A stretch of 64,000 nt of DNA. Source: COMBO-56-21 sp041559015 (GTDB lineage: Archaea; Thermoplasmatota; Thermoplasmata; UBA10834). The DNA lies in the NCBI GenBank assembly GCA_041559015.1, contig JBFFED010000002.1, positions 1 through 64,000 of the forward strand. Reading direction: 5' to 3'. The notes under the pieces were generated by a model. That model was not told the origin of the DNA, did no database searches, and saw nothing but the letters and a program-made list of their open reading frames with translations. Numbering within the stretch: the first letter of the stretch is position 1; every line of letters begins with the position of its first letter. Made by a program: the position numbers and the translations under genes. Positions 16,608-25,352 of this stretch are shown in pieces.

Positions 16608-17870
16608 GTGGACTCCGTGTTGGAGGCTATCACAGGCAACTTCTGGTTCCAGGTGGCGATCCTGCTCGGGGTCGCCACTGCCTCCAACTTCCTGTTCGTC
16701 AGGCTGAAGGTTCCCAAGATAGTCGGTCTGATAGTCGTTGGGGTCGCCCTTGGCCCGAGCGTGTCAGGGTTCATCAACATCGATCAGTCGGGAGGCGACG
16801 ACCTCCTGTCACTCCTCGCGGGTTTCGGGGCGATCATCATGCTGTTCATGATCGGCCTCGAGTTCAACATCAGGGACATATACACAGGCAAGAATATGAT
16901 GATAGCACTCGGGGGGATTGTCCTCCCGTGGCTGGGCGGGTTTCTGCTCGCTGAGATCTTGCTGCCTGATTCCGGCCTCGGCGCCACCAGGCTCGCGCAG
17001 TCCGTGTTCGTCGGGACGGCTCTGGTCGCGACGAGCGTCGCGATAACTGCAGGTGTTCTCCGCGAGATGGGCCTTCTCTCCTCGTCTATCGCCAAGACGG
17101 TGCTCGGGGTCGCTGTCGTGGATGATGTCCTCGGGATGATAGTCCTCGCGATATCCGCAGGAATCGCCAGCGAGGGCGGCCTGGACGTCGAGAACCTGTT
17201 CTGGATATCTGTCGCAGCCGTCCTGTTCGTGACCGTCGGGGCCTATGTCGGAATCAAGTTCTTCACGAAGTTCATCGGAGCGGTCGAGCGTCGGGGCATC
17301 TCGTACGGGCTTGTGGAGAGCGGGTTCATGCTGGCGCTGGCTTTCGCGTTCCTGTACGCGTTTGTGTCGGAGTACATCGGCATATCCAAGATCGTAGGAG
17401 CCTTCATTGCCGGCACGAGCTTCTCAGGGTGCGAATACCGGAAGCAGTTCAAGCAGGGGATAACCTTCCTGGAGTGGGCGTTCGCCCCGATATTCTTCAT
17501 ATCCCTCGGGGTGCTTGTGGACATCAGGCTGCCGCTCGAGATATGGTTCTTCGCGCTCGCTCTGGCGGCGGTCGCAATCCTCTCGAAGGTGATCGGGGGA
17601 GGCATCCCGGCGCGTCTCCTGGGAATGACCTCTCGAGAGTCAATGGCCGTGGGCCTCGGGATGTCTCCCAGGCTCGAGGTAGCGATGATCATCGCCCTCT
17701 TCGGCCTGACCGAGGGGATTATCGACTCTCGCATATACTCGGTGATCATAATCATGGGCCTGATCACCGTCATCGTGGCGCCGTATCTCCTCCGGAGAAC
17801 CGCCGCGAAGATACCGAGGGGTCCGCCGGGGTCACCTGAGGATGCGGTGTGCGAACTCAATCCAGGCTGA
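16608..17870 (+). CDS. CPA2-family cation/proton antiporter (KefB/NapA-like)
   Basis: A 420-residue integral membrane antiporter with about twelve or thirteen helices. Diagnostic segments are LKVPKIVGLIVVGVALGP near 30-48, FGAIIMLFMIGLEFN near 75-90, TALVATSVAITAGVLREMG near 140-158, and GVAVVDDVLGMIVLA near 166-180. The last carries the paired aspartates of electrogenic CPA2 exchangers. No C-terminal TrkA-N domain follows, unlike KefB. GTG start. It is convergent with the histidine kinase gene downstream. The transported ion (Na+ or K+) cannot be told from sequence. Confidence 0.88.
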   Translation: MDSVLEAITGNFWFQVAILLGVATASNFLFVRLKVPKIVGLIVVGVALGPSVSGFINIDQSGGDDLLSLLAGFGAIIMLFMIGLEFNIRDIYTGKNMMIALGGIVLPWLGGFLLAEILLPDSGLGATRLAQSVFVGTALVATSVAITAGVLREMGLLSSSIAKTVLGVAVVDDVLGMIVLAISAGIASEGGLDVENLFWISVAAVLFVTVGAYVGIKFFTKFIGAVERRGISYGLVESGFMLALAFAFLYAFVSEYIGISKIVGAFIAGTSFSGCEYRKQFKQGITFLEWAFAPIFFISLGVLVDIRLPLEIWFFALALAAVAILSKVIGGGIPARLLGMTSRESMAVGLGMSPRLEVAMIIALFGLTEGIIDSRIYSVIIIMGLITVIVAPYLLRRTAAKIPRGPPGSPEDAVCELNPG

Positions 17871-17899
17871 CCTCGGGCCCGGGCCAGCGCTCGCATCCA

Positions 17900-19816
17900 T
17901 CAACCGCTTGGCTGGCGCTCGTCTTGTGGTGCGCCGACGAACCTGTACGCTCCCTTGGGCACTCGTATCTCGAACCTGGCCCCTTTTCCAGGGACCCCGT
18001 TCTCACAGATCGAGATGTTCGTAATCCTGAGTATCTCCGAGGATAGGAACAGGCCCCGGGATCGTCTTCCGGTCGTGCTGTCCCTGCTGAACAGGGCCTT
18101 CTTTCGTTCTTCGCTTACGCCGACGCCGTTGTCCTCCATCACGATCATCAGCCCCTCGGAATCCTCAGAGTAGCTGGCTGAGATTTGGGTGCAGGACTGC
18201 CCGTGCCTCAGAGAGTTGCTCATCAGGTTGTGGAACACCTTCGGAAGCATCGGGTCCGCAAAGACCTCGACCCCCTCGAGGTCGACCCTCAGGTCCTTTC
18301 CAGAGAGGTCGAGCCCGGCCTTCGCGGTTTCGAAAGCCCTTCCTATGTCAACCCATTCGGGCTTGTTGACGCCCACATCCTCGTATTCGCTCATGAACCT
18401 GAAGAACGCTGTGAGGTTGTCCGTCAACACCTCGGCCTTCTGGAGGTAGTTGTTCACTGCGGGGTCATTCGACACTTCCTTCGCCATGTACAGGAGTCCC
18501 TTCTGCACGGTCATGAGGTTCATGGCGTCGTGCCTGGTTATCGAGGCCAGCACCGCCAGCTTCTTGTTGACCTTCTCGAGATCCTCGGTCCGTTCCTTGA
18601 CTCTCTTGTCAAGGTCCGCGTACAGCGATTCCAGGTCGGCGGTCATCTCATTGAACGAATTCGCAAGGCGTCCGAATTCATCGGAGCGGGTCACGGTGAT
18701 TCTCTTGTCGAGTCCGCCCTTGGCCATACTCCGGGTCGCTGTCTCCAGTTCAACGAGGGGGGCCGTAACCAGGCGCGAGACGTAGACTGCTAGGGTGGTG
18801 GCGAATATTATCGTGAGCAATGCCACGGCGAGCAGGCGCAACTGGAGATCGGTTGCGGGACCAAGGACCTCAGCCTCTGCATGACTCAGGATCACAATCC
18901 ATCCGTGGCCATCGTATTCCAGGTAACCAGTCGTGGTCGCATACGAGAAGAGCCTGTCCCCACCTCCTTCTACCTCGGAGAAGTGCCCTCTATCCGCTGA
19001 GATCTGTTCGAAGAATGGAAGTGTCGACACATTCTCGAATACGGTATACGCTCTGGACGAGAATATCAGCCTGCCATCAGGCGCCACTATCTTGAGTTCG
19101 CTCGTCTCGTAACCGAGCGCGGTCAGCTCGATGTCTTTCGCAAGCGTCAGGATGTTGACAACGGCCTTGGCGGCGCCTATCGTCTGACCGGTACTGTTGC
19201 GCACGGGCATGCACGCGCAAACGCCATAGATACCTGAGCTCTCGTCATAGCATATGTTGCTGATCGTGAATTCGCCTGTCTGGGAAGAAATCCACCAATC
19301 CTCATCGCTCTGCTTGAAATCTGTCGTGCGGCCCGTAGCTGCGACTAAGGCCCCGTACTTGTTCGTGACTATGACCTCTCCGAAGACCTCCATCCCGTGT
19401 CCTGAGACGTAGTGCTCGATGAGCTCAGTCCTGAGGTGTTCAGAAATGTTGTTTCCCAGGATATCTTCCATGCATTCAGGGGTCACGTCCAACGGCGCCG
19501 ATATCCATTCCTCATCGATCTGGTCTATGTACGCCAGCGGGTCCTCCATGGCGTCGTACGCAACGTTCGAATCGTTCACCGCGGCGACGATTCGGTAGTC
19601 GCTCAAGATCGTGAGCGCTTCGTGCCCTCTCATGTAGATCATCCTGTCCATCAAGTTGGCCAGGCTTTCCGCGATCGCCTCTGAGGCGCGGCCGACGCCC
19701 TCTGCGAGCGCATCCCTGCTCTCGAAGGAAGAGTAGAGGGCGAACGACGCTATCATTAGGATCAGGGCGATGGAGCCCGCCATGAGCTTAATGCCCACTC
19801 TTGACAGGATGCGCAC
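17900..19816 (-). CDS. Membrane sensor histidine kinase (Cache-HAMP-HisKA-HATPase)
   Basis: A 638-residue sensor. A membrane helix (about 10-30) is followed by a roughly 280-residue extracytoplasmic Cache-like domain, which includes VVAATGRTTDFKQSDEDWWI and VCACMPVRNSTGQTIGAAKAV, typical of double-Cache sensors. Then come a second helix (about 320-340), a HAMP linker (LVTAPLVELETATRSMAKGG), a coiled coil, and the phospho-acceptor segment SITRHDAMN with His about 429. The ATPase has N-box NLMSNSLRHG (about 530-540) and G1 MEDNGVGV. The GTG start lies 14 bases after the binding-protein stop with GAAGGAAT between, so the two are co-transcribed. No response regulator is adjacent. Confidence 0.88.
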   Translation of the reverse strand: MRILSRVGIKLMAGSIALILMIASFALYSSFESRDALAEGVGRASEAIAESLANLMDRMIYMRGHEALTILSDYRIVAAVNDSNVAYDAMEDPLAYIDQIDEEWISAPLDVTPECMEDILGNNISEHLRTELIEHYVSGHGMEVFGEVIVTNKYGALVAATGRTTDFKQSDEDWWISSQTGEFTISNICYDESSGIYGVCACMPVRNSTGQTIGAAKAVVNILTLAKDIELTALGYETSELKIVAPDGRLIFSSRAYTVFENVSTLPFFEQISADRGHFSEVEGGGDRLFSYATTTGYLEYDGHGWIVILSHAEAEVLGPATDLQLRLLAVALLTIIFATTLAVYVSRLVTAPLVELETATRSMAKGGLDKRITVTRSDEFGRLANSFNEMTADLESLYADLDKRVKERTEDLEKVNKKLAVLASITRHDAMNLMTVQKGLLYMAKEVSNDPAVNNYLQKAEVLTDNLTAFFRFMSEYEDVGVNKPEWVDIGRAFETAKAGLDLSGKDLRVDLEGVEVFADPMLPKVFHNLMSNSLRHGQSCTQISASYSEDSEGLMIVMEDNGVGVSEERKKALFSRDSTTGRRSRGLFLSSEILRITNISICENGVPGKGARFEIRVPKGAYRFVGAPQDERQPSG

Positions 19817-19830
19817 CTGGCGCGATTCCT

Positions 19831-20976
19831 TCAGAGGTATCTGAGCGCACCCCCCTCTATCATGGCCCTGTGGATTGGCACGTCGATATTGTGCAATCCT
19901 TGGCTGAGGGAGACCACTCCGAGGAGTCCGGAGAAGACAAACCCATTGTCAAGCATTGCACGCAGATTCTCCCTCGACACTTCGCAGTCCGAGAGCAGGC
20001 CCCAAATGAGCCTCATGACGTCGGCTCCGATGGCACCCTGGTGAGTCAGAGGACGTCCGTAGCGGCTCTGGAACTCGGTCGCGAACTGGTCATCGGCCGT
20101 GGCGCTGGGCATGTATATCGTGGGCACGTTGACGAAGCATCCCTGGGCATCTGGTAGCGCCCATGTGGATGGTATGGACGCCCCTACGGAGCATATGGTA
20201 ACCCCTCCGTAGCCACTTGAATTGAGCTCGGCCAATATCGCAGGGTAGTGTATCCTTAACCCGACGGCAAACACCGCCTCGTTGTCCGCCACGCTCGCGA
20301 CGGCCTCCGAGAAGTCCGAGCAGTTCTTCTGGAAGCTATGTGATTCGACAGTGCCGTTCAGCGCTTCGAATCTCTCTGTCAACCTGGCCATCGCGGCATA
20401 CCCGTATCCATCTTCCATGTACAGGATGCCCAGGGAGCGGACGCCCGATTCTTCAATGGTCTTCATGGCAGAGTCCGCTTCGTCCGTGGGCGTGATGTAG
20501 TATCTGAAGGCCCACTCCTTCCCGTCGGTCAGATCCTCAGGCGACGCTCCCACCGAGATGAGCACCACTTCTCGCTCCTCGGCGACCTCGGCCATCTGGG
20601 CCGCCCCCTCCCTCGTGGCCGTGACGATGGCCAGGGGATGATATTTCTCCTCTGCCTCGATGAACTTGCTCAATGCGATTTCGGGGTTGGACTGGCAGTC
20701 CTCGATGACGAGCCGTATGCGCATCCCGTTGATACCGCCCCATCTGTTGAGTTCCTCGGTGATCATGGACATGGAATCTCCTATCTCCACGAGATACGAG
20801 GCTATTCCAGTGAGCGGGATCATCGCGACTATGGTGACAGTCGGCCTGGAGACCCCTGAGAGGACCCATGCAGCGGAGAGTGCGAGCGCGGCCACCGCGA
20901 CGGCTCCTATCACAACGGTTGCCCGACGCGCAGGCCGCCGCTCACCCTGGTCCCCACTCAAGGTGGTCCCCTCCAA
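19831..20976 (-). CDS. Periplasmic-binding protein (branched-chain amino acid type), partner of the kinase
   Basis: A 381-residue type I periplasmic-binding fold (Peripla_BP_6-like). A hydrophobic N-terminal anchor (about 22-42) precedes TIVAMIPLTGIASYLVEIGDSM, the family opening; ELNRWGGINGMRIRLVIEDCQ and SLGILYMEDGYGYAAMARL are also typical. No lipobox Cys is present, so it is probably held by the N-terminal helix. No permease or ATPase genes are adjacent; the next gene is the histidine kinase, 14 bases downstream. A ligand-sensing role for the kinase is therefore more likely than transport. The TTG start is uncertain. Confidence 0.75.
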   Translation of the reverse strand: MEGTTLSGDQGERRPARRATVVIGAVAVAALALSAAWVLSGVSRPTVTIVAMIPLTGIASYLVEIGDSMSMITEELNRWGGINGMRIRLVIEDCQSNPEIALSKFIEAEEKYHPLAIVTATREGAAQMAEVAEEREVVLISVGASPEDLTDGKEWAFRYYITPTDEADSAMKTIEESGVRSLGILYMEDGYGYAAMARLTERFEALNGTVESHSFQKNCSDFSEAVASVADNEAVFAVGLRIHYPAILAELNSSGYGGVTICSVGASIPSTWALPDAQGCFVNVPTIYMPSATADDQFATEFQSRYGRPLTHQGAIGADVMRLIWGLLSDCEVSRENLRAMLDNGFVFSGLLGVVSLSQGLHNIDVPIHRAMIEGGALRYL

Positions 20977-21293
20977 CCCGCGTTCTCAATACGGACTATC
21001 AGAATGGTTCCCGACATTGTCCCGCTCGCTCGTGCCCGTGCCGAGTGTCATCTACACTTCGTGAGCTTCAGAGTCAGCCAACTCGCTAACAGATGCCCTG
21101 CCGGATATCGAAGGTATCTCCAAAGCCTAATGTTTTCGCCGGAACATATGGCGTTGTTTTGGCAAATCTTCAAGTACCTGTCTTGGGAGAAGCCCTGTTG
21201 TGTGCGAGACTGCTGTGCACGTGCTGGCTTGGGACGCGATTATGCATTAACGAATGTAAGGCGATTCCCCAGCGCTGCGCCATCCAGATTGAC
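20977..21293. other. Intergenic region without a recognised gene
   Basis: About 317 bases between the binding-protein start and the flavodoxin remnant. No reading frame, RNA gene or repeat that I recognise. It presumably contains the minus-strand promoter for the sensor pair. Confidence 0.35.
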
Positions 21294-21489
21294 TTAGGAT
21301 CCGTGGGGCTGTGCCCCCCAGCTTCTCTTGAGACTCTGCAGCATATCCTTTGCGAACTGCCTAGCCTGCTCGATGCCTGTCCCGACCATGGTTCCCTTCA
21401 TGCCCTTCCACCCTGAGCTCATCGGCTACCGCCTCCGCCACTGTCTTGGTGTTGCCGCAGTAACTGTCTCAGACTGCCACTCCTTTCAT
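21294..21489 (-). pseudogene. Degenerate flavodoxin gene with stop codon, frameshift and internal deletion
   Basis: From ATG at 21489 the minus strand reads MKGVAV, then TGA at codon 7 (21469-21471), then DSYCGNTKTVAEAVADEL in the same frame. This is the flavodoxin FMN phosphate-loop region, with the stop sitting where a Tyr would be expected. Near 21420 the homology moves to another frame. From about 21422 that frame reads MSSGWKGMKGTMVG and then GIEQARQFAKDMLQ, a flavodoxin C-terminus, ending at TAA (21294-21296). The remnant is 196 bases against about 450-500 for an intact gene, so the centre is missing. It lies just upstream of, and divergent from, an intact flavodoxin gene. Confidence 0.7.
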
Positions 21490-21530
21490 GACCGATGCCC
21501 CGAGATTCCGTATGATGGTGCGTGGAACTT

Positions 21531-21538
21531 GTTATATC
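21531..21538 (+). promoter_or_regulatory. TATA-like box of a flavodoxin gene
   Basis: GTTATATC about 36 bases before the GTG at 21571. It supports the short start of that flavodoxin rather than a longer frame beginning upstream. Confidence 0.45.
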
Positions 21539-21570
21539 GGACGTTGCGGTTCCGTGACAGGGGCGAGAAT

Positions 21571-22068
21571 GTGAAAGTGCTAGTCTCTTACATGTCGTCG
21601 ACGGGCAACACGAAGAAGATCGCTGAGGCAATCTACGGAGAGATCACGGCTGACAAGGAGATCAAGCCAGTGAGCGAGGTCGAGAGTCTCGAGCCGTATG
21701 ACCTGACATTCCTGGGGTTCCCAACCCACGGATACGGCCCCGACAAGAAGACCAAGGCCATCCTGGAGAAGCTCTGCAAGGACAAGAAGAAGGTTGCGCT
21801 GTTCGTGACCCACGCGGCTCCTGAGAGCGAGCCGGAGGTCGCGGAATACGTGGCGAAGTTCAAGCAGGCCGCCTCAGGCGCAGAGATAGTCGGTGCATAC
21901 AACTGTCAGGGCCAGCTCGCATCTGGAGTGAAGTTCATCATGAAGATCTCTCCCAACAAGAAGTTGAGGTCGGATGCCAAGAGGGACAACAGCAAGGGGC
22001 AGCCGGACGGGAAGCGGATTGAGAAGGCCAAGGCGTTTGCCAGAGAGACGATTGCCCAAATGACTTGA
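21571..22068 (+). CDS. Flavodoxin-family protein
   Basis: A 165-residue FMN-binding electron carrier or flavodoxin-like protein. The N-terminal strand and phosphate loop VKVLVSYMSSTGNTKKIAEAIYGEI are canonical; the LTFLGFPTHGYGP segment is the second FMN loop. The frame is open for another 80 codons upstream, but that part lacks flavodoxin similarity. GTG at 21571, about 36 bases after a TATA box, is the natural start. The C-terminus (NSKGQPDGKRIEKAKAFARE) resembles the pseudogene next door. The redox partner is unknown. Confidence 0.85.
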   Translation: MKVLVSYMSSTGNTKKIAEAIYGEITADKEIKPVSEVESLEPYDLTFLGFPTHGYGPDKKTKAILEKLCKDKKKVALFVTHAAPESEPEVAEYVAKFKQAASGAEIVGAYNCQGQLASGVKFIMKISPNKKLRSDAKRDNSKGQPDGKRIEKAKAFARETIAQMT

Positions 22069-22170
22069 CCCCCGCGCACGGGTCCCGCGCCGCATCTTGA
22101 TATCGAGGGGGTGGAAACCCTTCCATCAAACCACTTCTTCTCTCCGACTCAGGCGCTTCCTCTCATCGCC

Positions 22171-22650
22171 TCATGGTGACGCCAGGATGGCGTTGACGAA
22201 CTGCTCCACCTTGGCCTGCCATCCGTCCTCTAGAGGCCCCTTCAAGCCAGTGACATGTATCTTGCCGTCGACGACCTTCTTCAGCCCCTTCGCCTGGAGT
22301 ACCTCGTTCATCCTCGGGATGACCTGCTGACACTTTCCCAGCTCCTCCTCGCTCGGCATGTTCCCGGCCTTGTCCGGCTGGGGGTTCATCTCAGTGACAA
22401 GTATCGCATAACGCGACCCTGGAGGCAGGTCGATCTTCTTGAGGAACTTCCGCATGCCCCCGATGGGCTTCCCAAACCTGCCGGGGGAACTGAACAGGTA
22501 CAGGTCCGCAGGCGATATCTCCTTGGGCTTGACGTCCTTCACGTGGTGGACGTCGACGGAAACCCCCCTCGCCTCCACGATCCTCTTGAATTCCTCTGCA
22601 ACCTTTGCTCCATTACCGTATTCCGATGCATGATAGTACTCGATCCTCAT
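22171..22650 (-). CDS. Flavodoxin-domain protein, paralogue 1
   Basis: A 159-residue flavodoxin-like protein beginning MRIEYYHASEYGNGAKVAEEFK, where HASEYGNG replaces the usual STGNT phosphate loop. LYLFSSPGRFGKPIGGMRKFLKKI resembles the second FMN loop of flavodoxin-domain menaquinone/protoporphyrinogen oxidase-type proteins. It is closely similar along its whole length to the protein at 25353-25838, so the two are paralogues. RBS and ATG are conventional. Its function as an electron carrier is inferred from fold only. Confidence 0.8.
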   Translation of the reverse strand: MRIEYYHASEYGNGAKVAEEFKRIVEARGVSVDVHHVKDVKPKEISPADLYLFSSPGRFGKPIGGMRKFLKKIDLPPGSRYAILVTEMNPQPDKAGNMPSEEELGKCQQVIPRMNEVLQAKGLKKVVDGKIHVTGLKGPLEDGWQAKVEQFVNAILASP

Positions 22651-22712
22651 GACAACCCCTCTTCACTTCTACATCTGATTGACATAGTCCTATCCTAAGG
22701 TTCTGGCCGTTC

Positions 22713-22991
22713 TCAGACCCCTTCCCTGACCTCCTTCTGGTGGTTCTTCTTGACTGCTGGCGCTGCCCGTCTTCCGACGAAGAAGCCAATCGCCATGGAT
22801 ATCAGGCCGATGAGAGCGCTCCCCAGGCTGCAGCTCTGAGCGCTGACATAGAAATCATATTGCACAGGGTCCAGGGCTCTCTCCTCCTCGCTCATCGCAT
22901 TTGCCTGGCCTACTGCCCATACGGTCGCGGCAATCCCGCTCAGCAGGAACACCATGCCTACCACTATCATCGCGATTCCCAGAGGTCTCAT
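22713..22991 (-). CDS. Small two-helix membrane protein, last gene of a three-gene operon
   Basis: A 92-residue protein from ATG 22991 with two hydrophobic helices (MRPLGIAMIVVGMVFLLSG; CSLGSALIGLISMAIGFFVG) and a basic tail. The ATG overlaps the stop of the preceding gene (TGATG), so it is co-translated with the four-helix protein. The family was not recognised. Confidence 0.65.
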   Translation of the reverse strand: MRPLGIAMIVVGMVFLLSGIAATVWAVGQANAMSEEERALDPVQYDFYVSAQSCSLGSALIGLISMAIGFFVGRRAAPAVKKNHQKEVREGV

Positions 22992-23647
22992 CAGGCTCTC
23001 CTCCTCGGCTCTGGTGTTGTGCCCTCGATTCCGGAGTCTTGCGAAAGGTTCGGGTCCGCCTCTAGAGGGAGCGTTGCTGCTCGTGATTCCTGGACACCAT
23101 CCAGTGAGATCTCGAGCTTCGCGTATGCCCTCGCGCGTGGCATGAACGCCAGGGCGAGTATGACGATCCCGAGTAGGGCGAAAGTCACCTGCAGGAACCG
23201 CGGGAAGCCCTCCGGGGAGCCGATGTAGTAGACCTCCACGATGATCCACGCTATGAGTATGATCCCCGTGGCCGCGGCTGCCGTCCAGGCCCAGTTCTGC
23301 CCGGTCCACCTGTTTATCGCGTCCGTCCAGTTCCACCTCGGGAGCTTCCAGAGGCCGTATATGATGAAAATCGGCAGGATTCCGTAGCAGATCACGAAGA
23401 ACAATCCCACGATAAGGAAGTCCCCGACCGGGGTACCCTCGAGGATGGACGTATCCATGTCATGGGTACCTCCCGACGGGTCCCTTACGAACTGCATCCC
23501 GCTGGCAAACCCGAAGAAGGCCAGCACAGCCTCCAGCACTATCAGGGCCGTGATCGAGATGGGCCTGACCTTGCCACCCTTCAGGGCGGGCTCCCCTTGT
23601 GCGTTCTTGTCTCCTTTTCTCTCAGAATCCTCTCCACTCATGCTCAT
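22991..23647 (-). CDS. Four-helix membrane protein of unknown function
   Basis: A 218-residue protein: a charged N-terminal tail of about 30 residues, then hydrophobic segments near 30-52, 75-97, 118-138 and 147-167, and a hydrophilic tail. The region ILPIFIIYGLWKLPRWNWTDAINRW is distinctive. Both ends overlap neighbouring genes by start/stop sharing, so three genes (24117 to 22713, minus strand) form one tight operon. No assigned function. Confidence 0.65.
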   Translation of the reverse strand: MSMSGEDSERKGDKNAQGEPALKGGKVRPISITALIVLEAVLAFFGFASGMQFVRDPSGGTHDMDTSILEGTPVGDFLIVGLFFVICYGILPIFIIYGLWKLPRWNWTDAINRWTGQNWAWTAAAATGIILIAWIIVEVYYIGSPEGFPRFLQVTFALLGIVILALAFMPRARAYAKLEISLDGVQESRAATLPLEADPNLSQDSGIEGTTPEPRRRA

Positions 23648-24117
23648 TCCTCCACTTGTTCATAACCTTCCTTTCTGCCACCTGTTCCTCGCGTCTCCCC
23701 ATGCTCCTGTGATCGAATGATCTCGACAACGGCACGGCACTCTCTTTCGACGTCGTCGGTCGCGATTTCCCGCTCGCACAACACCCAACAGCTGTCGTGG
23801 TGGTCCAGGGAGTACCCTCTTTTTGCGAGGGTGTCGAGGACCTTGTTCACGCGTTCCAAGTCCGTCACCTTGGGCTGAGAGTCCTTCGCGAGGATACGCA
23901 GCGACACCTCTATCCGGAACGAGATCGAAGTGCCAGGGGCAGCGTTCACCACGAGCCCTAGTCGGAAATGCTCGCGGGCTGCCACAGCTCGGTATGCTTC
24001 GTGGTCCTCCGACGAGCGTGCCAGAGATGCCAACGAGTCCAGGTCAGTCAGATTGAGGCCTTCACCCTTCGCTTCCGCCTCGCCCTGAGCCGTTCCTTCT
24101 GGTGGTCTGCCGGTCAT
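23644..24117 (-). CDS. Hypothetical soluble protein, first gene of the membrane-protein operon
   Basis: A 157-residue hydrophilic protein. The middle (FRLGLVVNAAPGTSISFRIEVSLRI, then VNKVLDTLAKRGYSLDHH) predicts an alpha/beta fold with one acidic helix at the C-terminus. The ATG follows GCGGGAA. The end overlaps the start of the four-helix protein gene (ATGA). A minus-strand TATA-like GATTATCC lies near 24158-24165. No family was recognised. Confidence 0.6.
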   Translation of the reverse strand: MTGRPPEGTAQGEAEAKGEGLNLTDLDSLASLARSSEDHEAYRAVAAREHFRLGLVVNAAPGTSISFRIEVSLRILAKDSQPKVTDLERVNKVLDTLAKRGYSLDHHDSCWVLCEREIATDDVERECRAVVEIIRSQEHGETRGTGGRKEGYEQVEE

Positions 24118-24298
24118 TTCCCGCTGCCTCTGATACCAGCAGACACCGCAAGGAGGATAATCTCATGTTCACGGGAGGCGGAAGAACATGGACATGGAAC
24201 GGGCGGATGATGTCAACTTCCTCACACTTCGGGTTGTGGAAACGGACACCTGCCTGAGTACTGGCCGAGGCTTGAGGTCTATCTAGGAGGGGCGTTCC

Positions 24299-25228
24299 TC
24301 ACTTCCTTGTACCCGCCCTATCACGGAGCATCCTGTCTCGCCAGGTCTCCTGCACCCAGCCGTCCTGAAGGAGCGTGGACAAGGTGTGGTCGACCCCCTC
24401 CATGCGGCCTATCTCCTCCATTATCTCCTTCTGCCTCATCACGGTCGGAGTCCAACTGTAGCACCCGAGGACGTCAAGGGGGTTGACGAACGAGGTGATG
24501 AATATCAGGGAGCCGCCGAAGCGGGCGTTCAGCCGGTTCCTTATCTGTCCGATGTCGGTGCCCGGCCTCACTTTGACCGCTGTCAGTGATGTTATGCCGG
24601 TGGAGTAGGCGGGGTTCCAGTCGAGGCCGAACTCTATAGCGCCGTCATCGATCATGCGGTCGAGGTGGCGTTTGACTGTGCGGGCTGAGAGGTTCAACTC
24701 CCTGGCGGTGTCCTCGACGGCCTTCCTGGAGTCCCCTTGGAGAGAGTGCACGATGCGGTAGTCGACGTGAGAGAGCTCAGGCGGGCCCGTATACCTCCTG
24801 TTGAGGACAGTACCCCCGAAACTCACCTGTGATTCGATCGAGATGAGCGGATCTGCGATGCGTATCTTGTCCCTCAGGAATCTGGCGATCCCATCCAGGT
24901 CGTTCATCTCCCTGGGAATGAACGAGATGTTGAGGAAGTTCTCGCCTGCCGCCAGGACGACATAGACCATGTCGTTCTCGTTGAGGAGTTTCTTGACTTC
25001 TCTGTAGTCACGGATCTCGGTCCTTCCAGAAGTGTATACCCGAATCGTCCGCAGATATTCAATTGAGAGAAACGATATGCAGCGGTGGATGACACCATCC
25101 TCTCTGAGGTGCTGCATCCTACGATGAGTGGCCTGGATGGATATGTTCAATCTGTCGGCCAGTTCACGGACAGGCATCCTTGAGTTCGCGAACAGCATCT
25201 GGCAGAGCCGGATATCGGTTTCGTCCAT
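24299..25228 (-). CDS. Duplicated Lrp/AsnC-type transcriptional regulator
   Basis: A 309-residue regulator made of two Lrp-like halves. The N-terminal half has an HTH (DIRLCQMLFANSRMPVRELADRLNISIQATHRRM, in part) followed by an alpha/beta sensing region. The second HTH starts near 170 (DYRIVHSLQGDSRKAVEDTA, then LNLSARTVKRHLDRM) and a second sensing domain runs to the end. Classical Lrp proteins have one HTH and about 150 residues, so this is an internal duplication known in archaea. It lies between the two flavodoxin paralogues and may control one of them, though no shared operator was seen. Confidence 0.8.
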   Translation of the reverse strand: MDETDIRLCQMLFANSRMPVRELADRLNISIQATHRRMQHLREDGVIHRCISFLSIEYLRTIRVYTSGRTEIRDYREVKKLLNENDMVYVVLAAGENFLNISFIPREMNDLDGIARFLRDKIRIADPLISIESQVSFGGTVLNRRYTGPPELSHVDYRIVHSLQGDSRKAVEDTARELNLSARTVKRHLDRMIDDGAIEFGLDWNPAYSTGITSLTAVKVRPGTDIGQIRNRLNARFGGSLIFITSFVNPLDVLGCYSWTPTVMRQKEIMEEIGRMEGVDHTLSTLLQDGWVQETWRDRMLRDRAGTRK

Positions 25229-25352
25229 CCGGAATACGAATCCCTGGAACCGGTTATTAAAACCTGCGTTGTCTGCCCACAGTCAGCCTCTCTTGGATTG
25301 GAGGATTCCAGGGTGTTGCGCTCGTCAGGCCGACTCTGGCCAGGACACGTCA

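Noticed and set aside
21093..21416. Plus-strand frames over the flavodoxin remnant
   Set aside because: They are antisense to the pseudogene and end inside it. No domain was recognised.
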